Source: Dehalococcoidia bacterium (GTDB lineage Bacteria > Chloroflexota > Dehalococcoidia > SAR202 > UBA11138). From it: a stretch of DNA of 5,525 bases. Numbering within the stretch: the first letter of the stretch is position 1; every line of letters begins with the position of its first letter. A model generated the notes under the pieces. The model had not been told where the DNA came from. It saw nothing but the letters and a program-made list of their open reading frames with translations, and did not search any database. The stretch covers positions 1-5,525 of the forward strand of contig JAAXHY010000268.1 in the NCBI GenBank assembly GCA_012270665.1. The letters run 5' to 3'. The position numbers were made by a program, and so were the translations under genes. Shown here one piece after another: positions 1 to 5,413 of the stretch.

Positions 1-1
1 C

Positions 2-64
2 CCGTGGAGTACCATCAGCGGCGCCGCTGAGCAGGGAGTAAACCTCGCGGCGACCACTTGGTAA
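2..64 (+). CDS. Possible C-terminal end of an upstream gene (partial)
   Basis: Reading from base 2 gives 20 codons without interruption, ending WSTISGAAEQGVNLAATTW and a TAA at 62-64. The other two forward frames stop earlier, at 28-30 and 39-41. A strong hairpin lies about 35 bases downstream, which fits a gene end followed by a terminator. The fragment is too short to assign to any family and no motif is recognisable. It could equally be non-coding. The frame choice rests only on its being the longest and best placed before the terminator. Confidence 0.35.
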   Translation, partial: PWSTISGAAEQGVNLAATTW

Positions 65-98
65 CGTTAGGGTATTAATCTCCAAATGACTATGAACC

Positions 99-128
99 AA
101 AGGCGCGCCGTCTGACCGGCGCGCCTTT
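99..128 (+). terminator. Strong GC-rich hairpin, probable intrinsic terminator
   Basis: A perfect 12-base-pair inverted repeat (99-110 pairs with 117-128) encloses a 6-base loop, TCTGAC. The arms are AAAGGCGCGCCG and its complement. The right arm ends in TTT followed by GCATTGG, so the U tract is short. The left arm begins with AAA, so the structure would look similar from the other strand. It lies between the stop at 62-64 and the next gene at 190, as expected for a terminator of the upstream unit. The weak U tract is the main reason for doubt. Confidence 0.7.
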
Positions 129-154
129 GCATTGGTAGTCGAACTTGCCATACT
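126..154 (+). promoter_or_regulatory. Candidate promoter for the four-gene unit
   Basis: CATACT at 149-154 is preceded by TGC at 146-148, giving an extended -10 element (TGn plus a TATAAT-like hexamer). A -35-like TTTGCA at 126-131 (spacing 17) or TTGCAT at 127-132 (spacing 16) lies upstream and overlaps the right arm of the terminator hairpin. Transcription would start near 160, leaving a leader of about 30 bases. The hexamers are imperfect. The best support is position and the similar TGC-hexamer arrangement upstream of the pspC-like gene. Confidence 0.35.
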
Positions 155-189
155 GGCGGAGTGTTTTCGCCTAGCCTTCGGAGCAACAG

Positions 190-909
190 ATGCCAACTAA
201 CCCTATTGATACCGTGACGACCCTCACATTCGATATATTTGGCACCGTTCTGGACCTCACCGGCAGCCTTGAAGCTCCGACTGGTGATCTGTTGGGAGAA
301 CTTGGCTCCGACCTGACTGGCTCTGAATTCTATCCGCAGTGGCGAGCGAGACAGCGAATCGAGCAGTTTCAGGACTCGCTGATGATGCTGGGACACAGTG
401 GCTATCTCAAAACCTGCCGCCGCGCGCTCGTTTACTCCCTGCGGGCCAACGGAATTGAATTCGACCCAAAGCGCATACATCGGTTCATGGATGTATGGCA
501 GGACCTCGATCCGTACCCGGACTCTATTCAGGGTTTGCAGAGGCTTGCGGAAAAATATCGCCTCGTGGCCCTGTCGAACGGAGAGCCCGATTACCTTCAT
601 CACCTCGCCTCCAGCCGGATCAGGTTCGACTTTGACACTGTGATTTCCGTCGAGGAAGGAGGCGCATTCAAACCTCATCCCGCGGTCTATCGCTCAGCGG
701 CACGGATTCTCGATTCCGACCCGTCCCAGATTATGATGGTCGCGGCACACTCGTTCGATATAATGGGAGCGCGAGCCTGCGGATTCCGTGGCGCGTATGT
801 CAACAGATACTCTCTTCCTTACGAAGATACCACTCAGTACACGCCGGACATCATCGTCAGCGACTTCAACCAGTTGGCCGATGTACTGTTGGCGGAGAAT
901 CAGCCATGA
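190..909 (+). CDS. Haloacid dehalogenase, type II (HAD superfamily)
   Basis: This 239-residue protein matches the usual size (about 220-240) and motif order of (S)-2-haloacid dehalogenases, soluble enzymes that replace the halogen of short 2-haloalkanoic acids with hydroxyl through an aspartyl ester. Motif I is FDIFGTVLD, with nucleophile D15 and T19. R52 in the segment QWRARQ sits where the carboxylate/halide-binding Arg of L-DEX YL lies. Motif II is LSNGEP (S129, N130). The motif III Lys is K161 in FKPHPAVY, with Y167 also conserved. Motif IV is MVAAHSFD (D190), followed by the typical GAR..GF..AYVNR. Relative to L-DEX YL as I recall it, Y12 is F17, S175 is A185 and N177 is H187, so the true substrate may not be a classical haloacid. 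The ATG is preceded by GGAG at 180-183 with 6-base spacing. The end overlaps the next gene by four bases (ATGA), which implies translational coupling. It could instead be a phosphatase-like HAD, but R52 and SNG favour the dehalogenase type. Confidence 0.85.
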   Translation: MPTNPIDTVTTLTFDIFGTVLDLTGSLEAPTGDLLGELGSDLTGSEFYPQWRARQRIEQFQDSLMMLGHSGYLKTCRRALVYSLRANGIEFDPKRIHRFMDVWQDLDPYPDSIQGLQRLAEKYRLVALSNGEPDYLHHLASSRIRFDFDTVISVEEGGAFKPHPAVYRSAARILDSDPSQIMMVAAHSFDIMGARACGFRGAYVNRYSLPYEDTTQYTPDIIVSDFNQLADVLLAENQP

Positions 910-2030
910 TAGATAGTCGTGAGGTTGTAATTGTGGGCGGCGGCGTCATCGGCGCCGCGGTCGCCTATTTCCTCGCCAAGCGCGGGATTTCCTGTTCGCT
1001 TCTCGATAAGGGACGTATAGGAGGCGAATCGTCCAATGCCGCCTCCGGCATTCTGAGTTCTTCCCCCGGCGAGTCTCAGTACTCTCGCCTCGCGCAGCGC
1101 AGCCTCAGTCTCTTCCACGAATTGACGCCCGTCATTCGCGAAGAGTCAGGCATAGACATCGAGTTCGCCGAGTGTGGAGATATCACTCTGGCGATGAATG
1201 AAAACGACGCGATTGCCCTGCGCGGTCTGGCGAATCAACTTTCGGCCATGGGCGAAGATACCAAGTGGATTGACGGCGCTGAAATCCGAGAAATGGAACC
1301 ACTGCTGAATCCCGCCATTCCGGGAGGAATATTTGCCCCCGAATCTTGTCGTGTCAACAACCAGCGACTCGCTAACGCGCTCGCTTTAGCGGCTCAACAC
1401 TATGGCGCCGAAGTAAGACAGGGAATCGAGGTGACCGGTCTATCGTTTGAGGACGGGCGGGTCTCGGGTGTAATGGAGAGACAGGGCTTCACAGGGGCGG
1501 AAATCGTAGTCTTCGCCGCCGGGGCATGGACTGGCGCGATGGACGAGTGGCTGTACGGAGAACGGGCGCCAAGTTATGCCCGTGTCCCAATGGTCAAGCC
1601 CGTCAAGGGAGTCAATCTCAACGTTCAGCCGGCGCGCGGTAGTGTGAGCCGGATGATTCACGGCTCTTGGGGTATACTGGTCCCACGCAACGACGGCTCG
1701 ATGATAGTGGGCGCAACGGTCGAAGAGGTTGGTTTCGACGCCAGAGTGACAGCCGGAGACGTACATTCCATACTCAGTGTCGGGAGTTCCCTGATGCCGT
1801 CGCTCAGAGATGCTGAAATCAACTGGAGCGTCGTTGGCCTTAGGCCCGGTTCGGGGGACGACCTGCCCGTAATCGGACGAATGCCGGGCTATGATAACGT
1901 CCTGGTCGCTTCGGGACATTATAGAAACGGCATCCTGCTCAGTCTGGCGACTGGAGAGGCTGTGACGGACCTTGTCGAAGGGTCAAACGGACAATTGCTC
2001 TCCGACTTCGATCCAGAGCGGTTCTTCTGA
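906..2030 (+). CDS. FAD-dependent oxidase, glycine oxidase ThiO-like (DAO family)
   Basis: This 374-residue protein has the DAO/ThiO fold signature. An N-terminal FAD-binding Rossmann motif GGGVIG (11-16) is followed by D34 at the end of the second strand, where the ribose-binding acidic residue sits, and by SSNAASGILS (42-51), the usual flavin-contact segment. Residues 269-280 (GATVEEVGFDAR) and GLRPGSGDDLPVIG (311-324) are typical of ThiO, as is SGHYRNGILL (336-345). R313 and R340 are 27 residues apart, as are the two carboxylate-binding arginines R302 and R329 of Bacillus subtilis glycine oxidase. Such enzymes oxidise glycine or other amines to the imine with release of H2O2. In thiamine synthesis they supply dehydroglycine, but no thi gene is visible here. 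The segment usually seen as YLVPR is ILVPR here (I257), so specificity may differ. It is probably cytoplasmic. The ATG at 906 overlaps the dehalogenase stop and has GGAG at 894-897. The general class is secure; calling it true ThiO is not. Confidence 0.85.
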   Translation: MIDSREVVIVGGGVIGAAVAYFLAKRGISCSLLDKGRIGGESSNAASGILSSSPGESQYSRLAQRSLSLFHELTPVIREESGIDIEFAECGDITLAMNENDAIALRGLANQLSAMGEDTKWIDGAEIREMEPLLNPAIPGGIFAPESCRVNNQRLANALALAAQHYGAEVRQGIEVTGLSFEDGRVSGVMERQGFTGAEIVVFAAGAWTGAMDEWLYGERAPSYARVPMVKPVKGVNLNVQPARGSVSRMIHGSWGILVPRNDGSMIVGATVEEVGFDARVTAGDVHSILSVGSSLMPSLRDAEINWSVVGLRPGSGDDLPVIGRMPGYDNVLVASGHYRNGILLSLATGEAVTDLVEGSNGQLLSDFDPERFF

Positions 2031-2076
2031 TGAAATGCGCCCCGGCGACTGAGTGAATAACAGATAGGAGAGGCAA

Positions 2077-3003
2077 ATGTCGGTCAAGATAGGAATAGGA
2101 TTTGGTGGATGGCCCTTTCCGTCCGCCGACCCGGATTACCTCTGGGAGTACACTGATCTATGCGAACAGTACGGCGTTGACTCCCTATGGCTCAGCGACA
2201 GGATAGTGTCCGAGACCCTCAACGTGGAGCCGATGATAGCTCTCTCATTCATCGCCGCCCGCACTACTAATTTGAAGTTTGGCACCAACGTACTGGCGCT
2301 CCCCCTTCGTAATCCGACCGTCCTCGCTAAAGAAGTCGCAACTCTGGACTTTCTATCCGGCGGACGCTCACTGCCTGCTGTTGGGCTGGGAACCGGTGAG
2401 GCTACCGAATACGAAGCCTGTGGCGCTCTGAAGCGCCAGCGCGGTGGCAGAACCGACGAGGCCATTGAAGTCATGAAGCTCCTCTGGTCGCAGGACGACG
2501 TGACCTATCATGGGCGCTACTTCACCCTGAACAACGTTACTATCCAGCCCAAGCCCGTCCAGAAAGAGCTCCCGCCAGTCTGGATAGGTGGACGAAGTGA
2601 ATTCGCCATCAGACGCGCCGCTAGGCTGGGCGACGGCTGGCTTGTGTCCCAGGCCACCCCCGAAGAGGTCGCCGACGGCGTCTCACAGATAAAGACGCTC
2701 GCCGCCGAATTCGAGAACGAAATCGAGGACGACCACTACGGCGCGCTTTTCAGCTATTGCATCGCCGACAGCTACGAAGAAGCTAGGAGGATTGCCGAGC
2801 CTTACATGCTCCGACGTAGGACCGACATTGACTATGACGGCTTCTCCGCCTTCGGAACCGCCGACAGGATGCGCGACCTCATAGACTCGTACATAGATGC
2901 TGGCGCAACCAAGTTCGTCGCCAGGCCCGCCTGTCCGCCCGAGATGATGAACGAACAACTGGACGCCCTCGCCGCGGATGTCCTGCCCATGTATCACAAC
3001 TGA
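2077..3003 (+). CDS. LLM-class flavin/F420-dependent oxidoreductase
   Basis: This 308-residue protein is a luciferase-like monooxygenase-fold (TIM barrel) enzyme of typical length. It starts on the first beta strand, with no signal peptide. Visible family motifs are YGVDSLWLSDR (32-42), the pair LRNP and LAKEVATLD (77-91), LSGGR (93-97), the glycine-rich GLGTGE (103-108) that replaces the commoner GxGxGW, GRTDEAIEVMKLLW (124-137), YHGRYFTL (144-151), QPKPVQ (157-162), PPVWIGG (166-172) and AARLGDGWL (181-189). These bind FMN or coenzyme F420 and hold the substrate at the barrel mouth; which cofactor is used cannot be read from sequence alone. Family members oxidise aldehydes, ketones, sulfonates and other organics or reduce F420-linked substrates. 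An AGGAGAGG tract at 2066-2073 lies just before the ATG. The gene begins 46 bases after the ThiO-like gene with no hairpin between, so the two are probably cotranscribed. SAR202 Chloroflexota are known for expanded sets of this family. Confidence 0.88.
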   Translation: MSVKIGIGFGGWPFPSADPDYLWEYTDLCEQYGVDSLWLSDRIVSETLNVEPMIALSFIAARTTNLKFGTNVLALPLRNPTVLAKEVATLDFLSGGRSLPAVGLGTGEATEYEACGALKRQRGGRTDEAIEVMKLLWSQDDVTYHGRYFTLNNVTIQPKPVQKELPPVWIGGRSEFAIRRAARLGDGWLVSQATPEEVADGVSQIKTLAAEFENEIEDDHYGALFSYCIADSYEEARRIAEPYMLRRRTDIDYDGFSAFGTADRMRDLIDSYIDAGATKFVARPACPPEMMNEQLDALAADVLPMYHN

Positions 3004-3026
3004 ACTACAAAGGGACACTAGACCCC

Positions 3027-3863
3027 ATGCCCGACTATTCGTTGAGAGTCGGAGACGCCGAGATAATCTCCGTATCCGACGGCCACATACACTTCGCCCC
3101 GTCCGACTTCTTTCCCTCGGTTGGTTCGTCCGAGTGGGACGCCTACACCGACCAGCTTACACCGGATGGCCTAATCCGAATGAACGTAGGCTCTTTCGTC
3201 ATAAGGGTAGGGAATGATGTCGCACTGGTGGATACCGGCCTCGGAGAAGGCGACCACCCCTTTGACAATTCCGAATGGGGCTTGCTCGTCACCGATATGG
3301 AGAGCAAGGACATCGCCCCTGGTGAGATAACCACGGTCATCATAACTCACCTTCACCGCGACCACGTTGGCTGGAACATGGTCGAGAAGGACGGCGAGCG
3401 TGCCCCCTTCTTCCCAAACGCTAGGTATTATATACCCCAGGCTGACTGGGACGTTTTCACCCGCCGCGCCGGAATGAGTATGTTCGCCTACATAGCAGAG
3501 CAAGTGACACCTCTCATGGAACTGGGTGTCATCGAGTTCGTAGAGGGTGAGCAACCCATGGGCGACCATCTTACCGCGCTTCCCACGCCTGGTCACACAC
3601 CCGGCCACACCAGCGTCCTCGTATCCTCCGCAGGAGAGAGCGCCGTCATCCTCGGCGACGTGGCTCACGTGCCTGTACAGGCGCACCACACCGACTGGAG
3701 CCCACGCGCTGACACCGACCCCGAACTGTCCCGCCAGAACCGCGCAGAACTGTTCGACCGCATGGAGAAAGACCACTCTCTTGTAGTTTCCGGTCACTTT
3801 CCGGTTCCCGGATTCGGCACGCTTGTCAGGGTGAAGGGAAGGCGCTACTGGCAAGCTCTTTAA
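3027..3863 (+). CDS. MBL-fold metallo-hydrolase, lactonase/OPHC2-like
   Basis: This 278-residue protein is a metallo-beta-lactamase-fold hydrolase with a complete two-metal site. THLHRDH gives H108, H110, D112 and H113; TPGHTPGHTS gives H190 as the third-histidine ligand (H194 follows); LGDVAH gives the bridging D211; SGHFP gives H257. The strand ALVDTGLG (66-73) precedes the metal motif as usual. Length and layout, including FPNARYYIPQADW (129-141) and the DP-ELS...LFDRM segment before the final strand, resemble N-acyl-homoserine lactonase and methyl-parathion/OPHC2-type hydrolases rather than true beta-lactamases or RNases. No signal peptide is apparent, so it is probably cytoplasmic. Substrates could be lactones, esters or phosphotriesters; the sequence does not decide. 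The ATG follows a weak AAGGGA at 3010-3015 with rather long spacing. It starts 23 bases after the LLM gene and closes the four-gene run. A lactone or ester made by the neighbouring oxygenase is a plausible but unproven substrate. Confidence 0.87.
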   Translation: MPDYSLRVGDAEIISVSDGHIHFAPSDFFPSVGSSEWDAYTDQLTPDGLIRMNVGSFVIRVGNDVALVDTGLGEGDHPFDNSEWGLLVTDMESKDIAPGEITTVIITHLHRDHVGWNMVEKDGERAPFFPNARYYIPQADWDVFTRRAGMSMFAYIAEQVTPLMELGVIEFVEGEQPMGDHLTALPTPGHTPGHTSVLVSSAGESAVILGDVAHVPVQAHHTDWSPRADTDPELSRQNRAELFDRMEKDHSLVVSGHFPVPGFGTLVRVKGRRYWQAL

Positions 3864-3896
3864 GTAGCAATCTATCCTATTCTGCTGTGATTGCCG

Positions 3897-3905
3897 TGCT
3901 AGAAT
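3897..3905 (+). promoter_or_regulatory. Candidate extended -10 promoter for the pspC-liaF pair
   Basis: TGCTAGAAT reads as an extended -10 (TGn followed by TAGAAT, five of six matches to TATAAT). No good -35 is seen at 16-18 bases upstream, which is common for extended -10 promoters. It lies in the 82-base gap after the MBL gene and places the transcript start about 30-35 bases before the ATG at 3946. No hairpin terminator is visible in the same gap, so read-through from the upstream genes remains possible. Confidence 0.45.
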
Positions 3906-3945
3906 GGTAACGTAACTTTCTGATGCAGATGCAGGGAGATATGAC

Positions 3946-4392
3946 ATGGCCTACACCAGAAGACTTTACAAAAGTTCAGAAGACAAAGTCCTGTCAGGTG
4001 TCGCAGGCGGAATGGCCGAATACTTCGAGATTGATCCTGTATTTGTAAGGCTCGGCTGGGTTGCGTCGGTTTTAGTAACCGGAGGCATTTCGATCCTCGT
4101 CTATATAGTAATGGTGATCGTCGTGCCTCGGGGAGGCCGCGCCACGCCATCGAACGCCGATGTGGTAGTTGACGAAAGCTCCCGGGATACCGTCGAATCG
4201 GAGGTAACTATGCGTGAGCGAAGTGAACGGAGACGCTACCTGCTCGGCATCTGTCTGATTGTGGCCGGAATCGCGCTTCTGATAAACAACATGGGCTTCT
4301 TGGGCTCGGTTGATTGGGGAGTCGTTGCCGCCGTCTCGGTTATAGGAGCGGGCGCTGCCATTATCTACGCTTCGGTCCGTCAGCGGCGGTAG
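3946..4392 (+). CDS. PspC-domain membrane protein with a LiaI/LiaF-type second membrane module
   Basis: This 148-residue inner-membrane protein has two parts. Residues 5-62 form a PspC domain: RLYKSSEDKVLSGVAGGMAEYF followed by IDP.FVRLGWV and a long hydrophobic segment (about 38-60) ending in VVPRGG, all textbook positions for the family. A charged linker (about 62-97, including RERSERRR) leads to two further membrane segments at about 98-115 and 124-143, with ALLINNMGFLG between them, the pattern of the LiaI/LiaF transmembrane region. PspC proteins act in envelope-stress sensing; in the Psp response PspC relays membrane damage to PspA or a regulator. No pspA, pspB or two-component gene is in the window. 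AGGGAG at 3933-3938, 7 bases before the ATG, supports this start, and the PspC domain begins almost at once. The next gene follows after 6 bases and carries the same type of membrane module, so the two products probably act together. Confidence 0.88.
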   Translation: MAYTRRLYKSSEDKVLSGVAGGMAEYFEIDPVFVRLGWVASVLVTGGISILVYIVMVIVVPRGGRATPSNADVVVDESSRDTVESEVTMRERSERRRYLLGICLIVAGIALLINNMGFLGSVDWGVVAAVSVIGAGAAIIYASVRQRR

Positions 4393-4398
4393 GCTGCT

Positions 4399-5367
4399 AT
4401 GTCCGAACAAAGAGATCCCGCCCGATCCAAGAGGCGGACCCCATTCGCCGCGATTCTGCTCCTCACCGTCGGAATCGTTCTTCTTCTCAACACCACTGGG
4501 GTGATTGGATGGGGGATCTGGTGGCATATCTTCCGCTTCTGGCCTCTGATACTCATAGCCGTCGGCTTTCATATCATACTCGCGCCGCGTTTCCCACTGC
4601 TCTCAGCCCTCGTGATTCCGCTGATCTGCACTGTCGGTGTCGGTTTGGCCTATTTCTCGAATCAGACCGTGCAGGGTTATGGATACCAGCTAGGGTATGA
4701 ATCGGCCCACTCCTCCAACTTAGCCAATGTTCACACTCTGGAGATGAACATTGGTTTTGGCGCTGGGTCGCTTGACATAGGCTCCAATATGTCTGGTTTT
4801 GGAGATGATCTGTATTTTGTGCGTTCCACCGGAATAGGTGTTGCCGCGGATGAGACCCGGAACCGGGGCATTTCCGAAGTTACCCTCTCAATGGATGCTC
4901 CTGACTCTCTTATGAATGACTATAATGATGGATGGAACGTTGGCATAGATCTGTTCGGACTCTTCCGCAGCCTCGGCGACATAGACTGGAAGGTCGGAAT
5001 ATCGCCCGATGTGATTGTCAAACTCGACATTGATACCGGAGCGGCGGACATTGACTTGCATCTGCGAGACGTTAATCTGGAAGTTCTCGATATGGACGTC
5101 GGAGCCTCTGACGTGGATGTAGCCCTGCCTGTCCACGCCGGACACACCGACATTCGTATAGACGCCGGAGCTGCCGACATTGACATATCCATCCCCGACG
5201 ACGTGGCCGCTCTTATAGAATCTGACTCGGCCTTGGTTTCGCTGGATGTGGACAACTCCAGATTCCCGGGGAGCAACGGCGTGTACCAGTCACCCGACTA
5301 CGACACTGCCCAGAACAGGGTTTACATAAATATAGATGCCGGAGTTTCCAACATCTCGATAAACTAG
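4399..5367 (+). CDS. LiaF-like membrane protein with toastrack-type C-terminal domain
   Basis: This 322-residue protein has three predicted membrane segments (about 15-31, 46-61 and 66-86). The first two form a LiaI/LiaF-type module with VLLLNTTGVIGWG in the turn. From about residue 110 to the end is a soluble beta-rich domain of the LiaF/toastrack (DUF4097-like) kind, with short glycine-centred rungs: MNIGFGAGSLDI (116-127), DIDTGAADIDL (210-220), DMDVGASDVDV (231-241), RIDAGAADIDI (253-263) and NIDAGVSNISI (311-321). LiaF in Bacillus represses the LiaRS cell-envelope stress system; toastrack domains often pair with PspC in stress modules. No kinase or regulator gene is present here, so a regulatory output is inference. 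The ATG is 6 bases after the pspC-like stop. Only a weak GGTAGG overlapping that stop precedes it, suggesting translational coupling. The side of the membrane on which the soluble domain lies is not fixed by the sequence. The rungs are unusually rich in aspartate. Confidence 0.82.
   Translation: MSEQRDPARSKRRTPFAAILLLTVGIVLLLNTTGVIGWGIWWHIFRFWPLILIAVGFHIILAPRFPLLSALVIPLICTVGVGLAYFSNQTVQGYGYQLGYESAHSSNLANVHTLEMNIGFGAGSLDIGSNMSGFGDDLYFVRSTGIGVAADETRNRGISEVTLSMDAPDSLMNDYNDGWNVGIDLFGLFRSLGDIDWKVGISPDVIVKLDIDTGAADIDLHLRDVNLEVLDMDVGASDVDVALPVHAGHTDIRIDAGAADIDISIPDDVAALIESDSALVSLDVDNSRFPGSNGVYQSPDYDTAQNRVYINIDAGVSNISIN
5026..5361 (+). repeat. Repeated Asp-rich rung motif within the liaF-like gene
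   Basis: Four copies of an 11-residue unit of the form xIDxGAxDIDI are encoded at 5026-5058, 5089-5121, 5155-5187 and 5329-5361; the last is degraded (NIDAGVSNISI). The central glycines of the first three are 21 and 22 residues apart, and the fourth is 58 residues further on. A more divergent first copy lies at 4744-4779. The DNA copies differ at many third positions, so these are old protein repeats, not recent DNA duplications. They fit stacked strands of a beta-solenoid-like domain. Confidence 0.65.
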
Positions 5368-5402
5368 ATGCCCACGATAACTGACGACTGAGAACTATCC
5401 CC

Positions 5403-5407
5403 GGAGG
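5403..5407 (+). promoter_or_regulatory. Ribosome binding site that fixes the TTG start of fabI
   Basis: GGAGG, followed by A, lies 6 bases before a TTG codon at 5414-5416. No in-frame ATG or GTG is found between this site and the conserved nucleotide-binding motif. It is the best Shine-Dalgarno match in the 46-base gap and decides the start of the partial gene. Confidence 0.7.
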
Positions 5408-5413
5408 AACAGC

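Noticed and set aside
59..67. TGGTAACGT also found at 3905-3913, considered as a shared regulatory site
   Set aside because: A shared 9-mer is expected many times by chance in a window of this size, and the two sites sit in different positions relative to genes.
67..678. 203-codon open frame on the - strand opposite the haloacid dehalogenase
   Set aside because: It has no recognisable motif and lies antisense to a gene with intact HAD motifs; GC-rich coding DNA often leaves such open antisense frames.
1440..1919. 159-codon - strand frame within the ThiO-like gene
   Set aside because: It is antisense to the conserved flavin-oxidase core and shows no protein-like motif pattern.
3864..3945. 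Possible terminator after the MBL-fold gene
   Set aside because: No stable stem with a following T tract was found; the gap holds only the candidate promoter and the ribosome binding site.
3171..3947. 258-codon open frame on the - strand opposite the MBL-fold gene
   Set aside because: It is long but entirely antisense to a hydrolase with all metal ligands, has no family resemblance, and no good ribosome binding site was seen.
4072..4572. 166-codon - strand frame across the pspC-liaF junction
   Set aside because: Low-complexity polar translation opposite two clear membrane-protein genes; taken as a shadow.
4314..4700. 128-codon + strand frame bridging the pspC-like and liaF-like genes
   Set aside because: It overlaps both real genes in another frame, and its Arg/Ser/His-rich translation lacks membrane or domain features.
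5368..5413. Possible terminator or promoter between the liaF-like gene and fabI
   Set aside because: No hairpin and no convincing -35/-10 pair were seen; only the GGAGG ribosome binding site stands out.
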